Below, piece after piece: positions 36,785-42,665 of a stretch of DNA of 64,000 nt (within the stretch, counting starts at the first letter, position 1; each line of letters starts with the position of its first letter). The position numbers and the translations under genes are program-made. Location: assembly GCA_041674745.1 (NCBI GenBank), contig JBAYVD010000002.1, positions 248,001 to 312,000 on the forward strand, read 5' to 3'. The notes under the pieces were generated by a model, which was not told the DNA's origin, ran no database searches, and worked only from the letters and a program-made list of their open reading frames with translations. The stretch is from UBA2040 sp041674745. Lineage in GTDB: Bacteria > Bacteroidota > Bacteroidia > Flavobacteriales_D > Crocinitomicaceae.

Positions 36785-36792
36785 CAAAAATA
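36785..36792 (-). promoter_or_regulatory. -7 box of the T9SS cargo gene
   Basis: Minus-strand TATTTTTG, a perfect TAnnTTTG, ends 6 nt before the ATG at 36778, so the leader is very short. It lies in the 28-bp gap between two minus-strand genes. Confidence 0.6.
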
Positions 36793-36806
36793 CGCAATGC
36801 AGGTTC

Positions 36807-37271
36807 TCAGTGAACCAAATTGATAACTATTTCCTTAAATTCTTGGTAAAATTCGTCAAATTCAAGCAAGGTTTTTTCCAAAAAAGCATAAATATCCTCA
36901 TGCTCAGCGGGATTAAAGTAATTACTTGGTTCTTTTATCCACTGAATCCGATTGAAAGGCAAACCATTATCCAAATATTGATCGCTTAACCAATTGGTGG
37001 GTGCAGACATGGAATTTTCCATCACTTTTTTCATTTCCAACAACTGTTCCCATACCAAGGCTTGAATTTCTGGATCTTTGAATTGCACATCGAAATTCAA
37101 CGCTGCGTGTTTTTTGGTCACTTCTAGTCGAATATAAATTGATTTTACATCCGATGGATAATTCAACCAATTCATTCGACGTCCGCTCGAGGAATGGTGT
37201 TTCCGCATCCGTTTTCTAAACGTTTCCCAAAAATTGGAATTGTGTTCTTTAAGACCTTCTTTGCTGAGCAT
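36807..37271 (-). CDS. DUF4268-family protein
   Basis: A 154-residue soluble protein. FWETFRKRMRKH, GRRMNWLNYPSDVKSIYIRLEV and RIQWIKEP match the Bacteroidota DUF4268 family as I remember it; some related domains are found in restriction-like endonuclease contexts, but no catalytic motif can be identified here. It is monocistronic with its own -7 box 4 nt before the ATG. Confidence 0.75.
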   Translation of the reverse strand: MLSKEGLKEHNSNFWETFRKRMRKHHSSSGRRMNWLNYPSDVKSIYIRLEVTKKHAALNFDVQFKDPEIQALVWEQLLEMKKVMENSMSAPTNWLSDQYLDNGLPFNRIQWIKEPSNYFNPAEHEDIYAFLEKTLLEFDEFYQEFKEIVINLVH

Positions 37272-37275
37272 ACTG

Positions 37276-37283
37276 CAAAAATA
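37276..37283 (-). promoter_or_regulatory. -7 box of the DUF4268 gene
   Basis: Minus-strand TATTTTTG ends 4 nt before the ATG at 37271, predicting a leaderless or nearly leaderless mRNA. Confidence 0.6.
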
Positions 37284-37339
37284 GCTTTAATAAATTGAGA
37301 ATTGTAACAGATGTAACACAAGAAGTAGGGTAGAAGTCT

Positions 37340-37347
37340 TATTTTTG
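37340..37347 (+). promoter_or_regulatory. Candidate -7 box of the lipoprotein rhodanese gene
   Basis: TATTTTTG, a perfect TAnnTTTG, lies 33 bp before the ATG at 37381. No -33 element at the right spacing is seen. Confidence 0.45.
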
Positions 37348-37380
37348 ATTTCAAATCAATACTGATTAATTGTAAATACT

Positions 37381-37767
37381 ATGATCAAAAGAAATTTCTA
37401 CCTTTTCAATGTGCTTTTTACGTTCCTATTTTTAACAGGGTGCGCTACTGGACAAACCTCCAAAGTAAAAAACTTGACGCAAGCAGAATTCAAAAAAACC
37501 TTCGATGGAAAAGCAGATGCTCAAATTTTGGATGTACGAACACCGCAAGAAACGTCAAAAGGAAAAATTGCTCGCGCAGTAGAAGCCGATTATTTCGATC
37601 CTAATTTCAAAGCAAAAGTTGCCGCGATGAAATTAGACAAAAGCAAACCAATTGTCGTGTATTGCGCCGTGGGTGGTCGTTCTTCTAAAGCAGCATTAAT
37701 CCTTTCCGATATGGGATTCAAAAATGTTTTAAACCTAGAAGGCGGGTACAATTCTTACCATAAATAG
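37381..37767 (+). CDS. Rhodanese-domain lipoprotein
   Basis: A 128-residue protein: lipobox LTGC (Cys21) then a single rhodanese domain (residues 35-128) with DVRTPQE and the active-site loop CAVGGRS (Cys95). It is probably a periplasmic, membrane-anchored sulfurtransferase or persulfide-handling protein. It stands 680 bp before the ArsR-led operon, which has its own cytoplasmic rhodanese; a functional link is possible but the intervening sequence contains a decayed gene. Confidence 0.85.
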   Translation: MIKRNFYLFNVLFTFLFLTGCATGQTSKVKNLTQAEFKKTFDGKADAQILDVRTPQETSKGKIARAVEADYFDPNFKAKVAAMKLDKSKPIVVYCAVGGRSSKAALILSDMGFKNVLNLEGGYNSYHK

Positions 37768-37918
37768 TTGAAATCATTCAAAACAGATTGACTTTTAAGT
37801 CGGTTTTAATAAGTAAAGAGAAAGAGCAGAACGCTTTTTTCTTTTTTTTTTGATTTGATTTTTAATGACTGTAATTGAGTTCGACTATTCTGACATTATG
37901 TTAAATAGGGTTGCATAA

Positions 37919-38232
37919 CAAAATTACAACTTAACAAACCATATCATAAATAGCTATGCCACAGAAGCTCAATTGAATGTAATCCAGCAGGAAGCTTTGG
38001 CAGTAGGAATAATTTTTGACTATCAAGTGGTCTAAAAAAAGAAGAAATTAAAGAAATTGTCATTAAAATGTTGATACGAACCGACGATGGAAAATTGCGC
38101 AAAGACAGAATATATAAAAAGAAAAATGAATCGTTCATCGTACCGCTAATATGGCGATTGGACGAATCAGCCAAAGCGGTGGATTTTGGAAATCCGCATC
38201 AGTTGAAAGCAATTGACCTGGGTGGGAATTAG
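37919..38232 (+). pseudogene. Frameshifted gene remnant (C-terminal fragment)
   Basis: Protein-like sequence continues across two frames. Frame 1 (open from 37919) reads INSYATEAQLNVIQQEALAV...GIIFDY and stops at 38033-38035. Frame 2 (open from 38020) continues as SGLKKEEIKEIVIKM...FIVPLIWRLDESAKAVDFGNPH and stops at 38230-38232. Loss of one base near 38024 would join them. No start or upstream part remains, so this looks like the decayed end of a larger gene. The pattern faintly recalls C-terminal repeats of Bacteroidota M56-type membrane proteins (weak inference). The rest of 37768-38305 shows nothing else I can support. Confidence 0.5.
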
Positions 38233-38305
38233 GATTCATTTATATAGGGTGCTTTTTCTTTTCGGAGAAGTATAAGCGCCTTAGAAATGATTTACTTGAG
38301 TTTTT

Positions 38306-38345
38306 TGATGTACAGTAGAATATCCAAGTACATCACTATATTCTA
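38306..38345. repeat. Two interleaved 8-14-8 inverted repeats upstream of the arsR operon
   Basis: Arm A TGATGTAC (38306-38313) pairs with A' GTACATCA (38328-38335). Arm B TAGAATAT (38316-38323) pairs with B' ATATTCTA (38338-38345). Both repeats have 14-bp spacers and B is shifted exactly 10 bp from A, about one helical turn. The order A-B-A'-B' suggests overlapping protein-binding sites more than an RNA pseudoknot, since 2-nt connecting loops are too short to cross 8-bp stems. It lies 51 bp upstream of the arsR operator palindrome. Confidence 0.6.
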
Positions 38346-38396
38346 TTTAACATAATATTAATTATAAGACAAATACATTACTAACTAAATTTTCCT

Positions 38397-38410
38397 GTAA
38401 CAATTGTTAC
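38397..38410. promoter_or_regulatory. Candidate operator of the ArsR-type repressor
   Basis: A perfect 14-bp palindrome, GTAACAATTGTTAC, lies 22 bp upstream of the -7 box, where the -33 region would be. Repressor binding here would block RNA polymerase; autoregulation of the downstream operon is typical of ArsR/SmtB proteins (inference). Confidence 0.6.
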
Positions 38411-38432
38411 TCCCCAAAGAGTCCTTTCATCG

Positions 38433-38440
38433 TACATTTG
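38433..38440 (+). promoter_or_regulatory. -7 box of the arsR operon
   Basis: TACATTTG, a perfect TAnnTTTG, ends 11 nt before the ATG at 38452. It shows that the longer frame beginning at 38404 is not the real start. Confidence 0.65.
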
Positions 38441-38451
38441 CGATAAGCAAT

Positions 38452-38757
38452 ATGAAACGAACAATTCTAGAAAATAATTTTGATGAAAAAACAGAGCAAT
38501 TGGCGCTATACGCCAAAGCCTTGTCACATCCAACGCGGATTATGATTTTACAGCATTTAGAAAAACAAAGTTGCTGTTTTACGGGAGATTTGGTGGAAAT
38601 TTTACCCATTTCACAATCTACAGTATCTCAGCATTTAAAAGAACTGAAAAATGCGGGGTTGATTCAAGGTGAAATAAAACCACCGCGGATCAAGTATTGT
38701 GTCAACAAAGAAAATTGGGAAAATGCACGAATTTTATTCAAATCGTTATTTGATTAA
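38452..38757 (+). CDS. ArsR/SmtB-family transcriptional regulator
   Basis: A 101-residue winged-helix repressor. The recognition helix is SQSTVSQHLKELKNAGLI, followed by the wing EIKPPRIKYCV. Cys41-Cys42 (QSCCFTGDL) stand where ArsR has its metalloid-binding ELCVCDL helix, with Cys83 as a possible third ligand, so a soft-metal, metalloid or persulfide signal is plausible. It is the first gene of a seven-gene run; its own promoter overlaps a 14-bp palindrome. The inducer is unknown. Confidence 0.9.
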   Translation: MKRTILENNFDEKTEQLALYAKALSHPTRIMILQHLEKQSCCFTGDLVEILPISQSTVSQHLKELKNAGLIQGEIKPPRIKYCVNKENWENARILFKSLFD

Positions 38758-38788
38758 AAAAAGCTCGAAAAATCATAATTTGAAGAAC

Positions 38789-39022
38789 ATGAAAACAGTA
38801 AAAATTTTAGGAACCGGTTGTTCCAAATGCAAACAAACGGAAGCGATTGTGCGGGATGTAATTGCTCAAAACAATTTAGACGTAAATGTCATCAAGATCG
38901 AAGATATTATGGAAATCATGCAGTACAATGTTCTTTCAACACCGGTTGTCGTGATTGATGAAGAAATTAAAATCAAAGGTCGGGTTCCATCCAAATCGGA
39001 AATTGAAGAACTTTTAAAATAA
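38789..39022 (+). CDS. Small thioredoxin-fold CxxC protein
   Basis: A 77-residue redox-active disulfide protein with CSKC (Cys11-Cys14) in ILGTGCSKCKQTEAI and the cis-Pro segment STPVVVIDE. The size matches the small thioredoxin-like family (TIGR00412 type) found next to ArsP-like permeases. It lies 31 bp after the arsR gene and 5 bp before a rhodanese. Role: probably disulfide or persulfide exchange for the membrane partners (inference). The start is the internal ATG at 38789; the longer frame overlaps arsR. Confidence 0.88.
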   Translation: MKTVKILGTGCSKCKQTEAIVRDVIAQNNLDVNVIKIEDIMEIMQYNVLSTPVVVIDEEIKIKGRVPSKSEIEELLK

Positions 39023-39027
39023 AAATC

Positions 39028-39417
39028 ATGGAAGCAGCAAAAGAAATTTGTCCAACAACGACAATGAGAAAAGTGACCGAAGGGGCTTTGTTGGTGGATG
39101 TGCGGGAAAATGAGGAAGTCAATGAATTGCGTTTTGACACTCCTAACCTATTACAAATACCGTTGAGTGAATTTGAAGACCGCTACACGGAAGTACCAAA
39201 AGATATGGAAGTTGTGTTGGTGTGCAAAAGTGGTGAACGGAGTTTGAGAGCGACTTATTTTTTAATGAATCATGGCTGGACAAATGTTTACAATATGCAG
39301 CACGGTTTGATACGATGGGTTCAAAAAGACTTTCCAACAAAAGGAAATACGAGTAGCGTTTTAGAAAATAAAAACGCTGGAAGTTGTTGCGATTCAAGTA
39401 GTACTTCTTGCTGTTAA
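39028..39417 (+). CDS. Rhodanese-domain protein with CC-x6-CC tail
   Basis: A 129-residue cytoplasmic protein. Residues 1-103 are a rhodanese domain with LVDVRENEE and active-site loop CKSGERS (Cys66). A 25-residue tail ends in SCCDSSSTSCC, with vicinal Cys pairs at 120-121 and 128-129. Such vicinal Cys can bind As(III), Cu(I) or Zn, or relay persulfide. It sits 5 bp after the CxxC protein and 18 bp before the permease gene, so it is in the same operon. Confidence 0.88.
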   Translation: MEAAKEICPTTTMRKVTEGALLVDVRENEEVNELRFDTPNLLQIPLSEFEDRYTEVPKDMEVVLVCKSGERSLRATYFLMNHGWTNVYNMQHGLIRWVQKDFPTKGNTSSVLENKNAGSCCDSSSTSCC

Positions 39418-39435
39418 TCGACAAAAAAAAATAGT

Positions 39436-40413
39436 ATGTTCGACTGGCTTCAAAATGGTTCCAATTGGTTAGTGTACGATGTATTCGGTTTATCGCCTGA
39501 TCAACATTTGGCACAAGCCTTGAATTTCTTTGTATACGATTCCCTCAAAATCATCATTTTACTTTTTGTGATCATTTTTTTAATGGGCATCATAAACAGC
39601 TATTTTCCCGTTGAAAAAGTTCGCAATTACCTCTCTAGGAAAAAATTGTATGGTTTGGAGTATTTAATGGCGTCTTTGTTTGGCGTTGTAACTCCCTTTT
39701 GTTCTTGCTCTTCCGTTCCTTTGTTTATCGGATTTGTAAAAGGTGGAATTCCTTTGGGAGTAACCTTTGCCTTTTTGATTACCTCTCCCCTTGTCAATGA
39801 AGTAGCCATTGCCCTGTTTTTCGGAATGTTTGGGTTGAAAATTACACTTATTTATATACTTAGTGGTGTTATTTTAGGCATGTTTTCCGGAATTATCTTG
39901 GAAAAACTCAAGTTGGAACGATTTTTAACTCCTTGGGTTCAAGGTGTGATAGAAAATGCTGAACGAGAAAGTGAAGCTTTTCAACAAAGTAGCGAAACGT
40001 TTAAGCAACGGTTACCTGTCATTTGGCAAGAAGCCATGAAGATCATAAAAGGAGTTTTACCGTATGTGGTGGTTGGAATTGCCATTGGTGGTTTGATGCA
40101 CGGCTACATTCCTGAAGGATTTTTCGAAAAATACATGGGCAAAGACAATTGGTTTGCTGTCCCTGCCGCCACTTTGTTAGCCGTTCCGATGTACGCCAAC
40201 GCAACTGGGATTTTGCCCGTTGTGGAAGTTTTAGTCGCCAAAGGAATTCCATTGGGAACAGCCATTGCCTTCATGATGGGTGTTGTGGGCTTGTCTTTTC
40301 CAGAAGCCATGCTTTTAAAAAAGGTAATGACTTGGAAATTGATTGGAATATTTTTTGGAGTAGTCACGTTGTGCATTATCCTTTCTGGATATGTTTTTAA
40401 TCTAATATTTTAA
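39436..40413 (+). CDS. ArsP-like permease (PF03773/DUF318 family)
   Basis: A 325-residue membrane protein with about eight helices. The hallmark loop is TPFCSCSSVP with Cys89 and Cys91, and the second half has VPMYANATGILPV and MGVVGLSFPEA, the paired re-entrant motifs of the family. ArsP exports trivalent organoarsenicals; other members have unknown thiol- or metalloid-linked substrates. It is the fourth gene of the operon, 9 bp before the ArsF-like gene. Confidence 0.9.
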   Translation: MFDWLQNGSNWLVYDVFGLSPDQHLAQALNFFVYDSLKIIILLFVIIFLMGIINSYFPVEKVRNYLSRKKLYGLEYLMASLFGVVTPFCSCSSVPLFIGFVKGGIPLGVTFAFLITSPLVNEVAIALFFGMFGLKITLIYILSGVILGMFSGIILEKLKLERFLTPWVQGVIENAERESEAFQQSSETFKQRLPVIWQEAMKIIKGVLPYVVVGIAIGGLMHGYIPEGFFEKYMGKDNWFAVPAATLLAVPMYANATGILPVVEVLVAKGIPLGTAIAFMMGVVGLSFPEAMLLKKVMTWKLIGIFFGVVTLCIILSGYVFNLIF

Positions 40414-40422
40414 CGAGAAATC

Positions 40423-40854
40423 ATGATAAAAGGAATCCATCTATTGAGCTTGTTAATTCTCTTTTCATGCGGTCAGCCTGACAAAAAGGGAGAAGTGAAT
40501 GTGAAATCAGAAAAGAGCGAAAACCACATTGAAGTCCTCGATTTTCATACGGACCATCGGTGTGTTTCTTGCCTTAAAATAGAAGAATTAACTAGAGCTA
40601 CGCTAAAAGAAAGTTTTCAAGCTGAATTAAATGATAGTCTCATTCTATTTTCATTGATCAATGTAGACTCACCTGAGAATCAAACAATCGCGGAAGAATA
40701 TGAAGCTTTTGGCACTGCATTGATGATTTCAGTTTTCAAAGATGGAGAAGAAAGTGTGCTGGATTTAACAGAATGGGCATTTAACGCAATCCATGGAACG
40801 GACTTCAAATCTGAATTGAAAAAAGAGTTGAAGGATGCTTTGAAACAATTATAA
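40423..40854 (+). CDS. ArsF-like thioredoxin-fold lipoprotein
   Basis: A 143-residue lipoprotein (LFSC lipobox, Cys16). The outer domain carries a CxxC in HRCVSCLK (Cys47, Cys50), followed by a thioredoxin-like alpha/beta pattern. It matches the family named nitrophenyl compound nitroreductase subunit ArsF, after the Shewanella arsEFG genes; the nitroreductase label is doubtful for a protein of this type. It lies 1 bp before the ArsG-like gene, with which it probably exchanges disulfides in the periplasm. Confidence 0.82.
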   Translation: MIKGIHLLSLLILFSCGQPDKKGEVNVKSEKSENHIEVLDFHTDHRCVSCLKIEELTRATLKESFQAELNDSLILFSLINVDSPENQTIAEEYEAFGTALMISVFKDGEESVLDLTEWAFNAIHGTDFKSELKKELKDALKQL

Positions 40855-40855
40855 A

Positions 40856-41560
40856 ATGTTTGAATACTTATCTTCCCTGGCCAACGCTTCAGAAATGGCA
40901 TTTTTAAGTGCCTTTTTACTTGGCTTGTTAACCGCCATAAGTCCTTGTCCACTGGCGACAAACATCACCGCAACTGCTTATATTTCCCGCAACATTCAAG
41001 ATTCTAAAAAAGTTTTTTGGAGCGGGATAATTTACACATTCGGCAGAGCGACGAGCTATTCTCTAATTGGAATGGTTCTCTTTTTTGGTGCGAGTAAATT
41101 TCAAATTGCGCGTTTTTTCAGTCAATATGGGGAACGGTTTTTAGGGCCAATTTTAATACTTATTGGGTTGATCATGCTCAATGTCATAAGATTATCTTTT
41201 TTAGGAAAATCCAACTTTCAAGAAAAATTCTCTGAACGGTTTAAAGATAATGGCTATTTAGGGTCTTATCTATTGGGCGTTATTTTTGCTTTAGCCTTTT
41301 GTCCTTATAGCGGCGCTTTATTTTTCGGTGTATTAATTCCTTTAACTATTGCTGAGGCGAGCGGATTGTACTTGCCTCTTATTTTTGCAGTTGGAACGGG
41401 TCTTCCTGTCATATTTTTCGCCTACCTCCTCGCCTTTTCTGTTGGGAAAATAGGAGTTTATTACTCGAAAATTCAACGATTGGAAAAAATTATTCGATAC
41501 ATCATTGGAAGTATTTTCCTTCTCGTTGGTTTGTATTTTGTAATTCTATTTATCACATGA
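40856..41560 (+). CDS. ArsG/DsbD-like transmembrane electron carrier or permease
   Basis: A 234-residue protein with six membrane helices of the DsbD/CcdA (cytochrome c biogenesis transmembrane) superfamily. The paired Cys are in AISPCPLAT (Cys31) and ALAFCPYSG (near residue 158), the positions of the redox pair in CcdA/DsbD. The family subgroup is named ArsG (aminobenzylarsenical efflux permease); from sequence an electron-transfer role to the adjacent CxxC lipoprotein is at least as likely. The downstream FmdE-like gene overlaps it by 4 bp. Confidence 0.85.
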   Translation: MFEYLSSLANASEMAFLSAFLLGLLTAISPCPLATNITATAYISRNIQDSKKVFWSGIIYTFGRATSYSLIGMVLFFGASKFQIARFFSQYGERFLGPILILIGLIMLNVIRLSFLGKSNFQEKFSERFKDNGYLGSYLLGVIFALAFCPYSGALFFGVLIPLTIAEASGLYLPLIFAVGTGLPVIFFAYLLAFSVGKIGVYYSKIQRLEKIIRYIIGSIFLLVGLYFVILFIT

Positions 41561-42270
41561 TAAAATACTTAATTCTCACACTTCTGTTTCTTACTTTAGA
41601 CTCTTGCCAGGAGAATTCGCCTGAATCGGAAATTAATTCTAATTCAATTGTTGAACTTTCATTGAAAGAAAAGGCAAAACGAATAAGCATTAAAGTTCTA
41701 GATACCGATTTTTCGAAAGGAAGATTAACGCATGAACAAGAAATCTCGCTTTGGGACATTCAAAAAATGCACGGCCATTTGTGCGATGGATTGATAGTCG
41801 GTTTCTTAGGTTTACAACAGGCACTTTATCAATTGTACCCGGATAGCTTAATCGATCGGACCAACACAAGAATAGTTGCGAAAAGTTCACCCTGTATCGG
41901 AGATGTTGGTTTGTACTTAACGGGAGGTCGTTACCAATTCAACACTTTTTACGTTGATAACACAATAGAGGGATTGTATATCGTTCAGCGATTAGACAAC
42001 GGTTCTGCCCTACTTGTTCAATTAAAAAATGGAATCAAACCAGCCAAAATTGACGAATTAGGCGCAAAAGCGGTTCGAAATGAATTAGATGCATGTCAAT
42101 TGGATTCATTAAAAAAAATGGAAGACGATTTTTCAAGGTTACTTTTGACCAATCCACCACAAAAATACTTCGAAACAATTGTCTTGAACAAATTTCAATG
42201 GAATCCTGTGTTGAAAAATGACTTTGTAAAAACCGATATCCTTAACAAAAAAAGCACTATTTGCAAGTAA
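41557..42270 (+). CDS. FmdE-like lipoprotein
   Basis: A 237-residue lipoprotein (LDSC lipobox, Cys17). Residues 60-180 contain the FmdE signature HGHLCDGLIVGF (His72, His74, Cys76) and SSPCIGDVG with Cys113, likely metal ligands (zinc or iron). FmdE was named as a subunit of formylmethanofuran dehydrogenase, but stand-alone exported forms have no proven function. It is the last gene of the ArsR-led operon and overlaps the ArsG-like gene by 4 bp. A metal-dependent periplasmic step on the operon's substrate is inferred. Confidence 0.85.
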   Translation: MIKYLILTLLFLTLDSCQENSPESEINSNSIVELSLKEKAKRISIKVLDTDFSKGRLTHEQEISLWDIQKMHGHLCDGLIVGFLGLQQALYQLYPDSLIDRTNTRIVAKSSPCIGDVGLYLTGGRYQFNTFYVDNTIEGLYIVQRLDNGSALLVQLKNGIKPAKIDELGAKAVRNELDACQLDSLKKMEDDFSRLLLTNPPQKYFETIVLNKFQWNPVLKNDFVKTDILNKKSTICK

Positions 42271-42543
42271 AATTTCTTTAATCAACAACCTATGGATATT
42301 AGTTGAATACCTTGTATAATTCCGTAGTGTAAAATCGATAGTTCAGTGGTTTAAGCAGTTGATCGTTGATTTTTTAACAATAAAGTCGCTATTCAGTTAA
42401 AATCAAACTAATTAGATGAAATCTGTTAATGATTTTTCTTTTGGTGGCATTAAAATCTTTTGTATCGACTGTAAATATTGTAAATCAGGTTTTTACTAAA
42501 ATAAAGCTCCAGTAGGTAAATTAACATTTATCAATTTAATAAT
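42271..42543. other. Intergenic region after the ArsR-led operon
   Basis: No gene is supported. It is AT-rich, with a weak hairpin (TTGATTTTTTAAC near 42366 and GTTAAAATCAA near 42397, with a two-T bulge) that could be an inefficient terminator. No tRNA or known ncRNA pattern is seen. Confidence 0.4.
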
Positions 42544-42573
42544 TTTGCCGCGTTATTTTTTTCTATATCTTTA
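42544..42573 (+). promoter_or_regulatory. Promoter of the glycine-rich T9SS gene
   Basis: -33 TTTG (42544-42547), an 18-bp spacer and -7 box TATCTTTA (42566-42573, one mismatch). The ATG is at 42666, giving a leader of about 90 nt, one of the longest in the window. Confidence 0.55.
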
Positions 42574-42665
42574 GCATACGGCCAGTTTTGTTATTTTCTG
42601 ATTGCAAAATCCCAAACTAACCAAAGTGTTCGTAGTTAATTTATTAATTATTAAACTTTAAAACT

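Noticed and set aside
37786..37803. Hairpin-like GACTTTTAAGTC after the lipoprotein rhodanese
   Set aside because: Only a 5-bp GC-poor stem without a proper T run.
38306..38345. H-type RNA pseudoknot interpretation of the interleaved repeats
   Set aside because: The 2-nt loops could not span 8-bp stems, so a DNA-binding-site explanation is preferred.
42366..42407. Possible terminator after the FmdE-like gene
   Set aside because: The stem is AT-only with a two-base bulge and a 17-nt loop; too weak to call.
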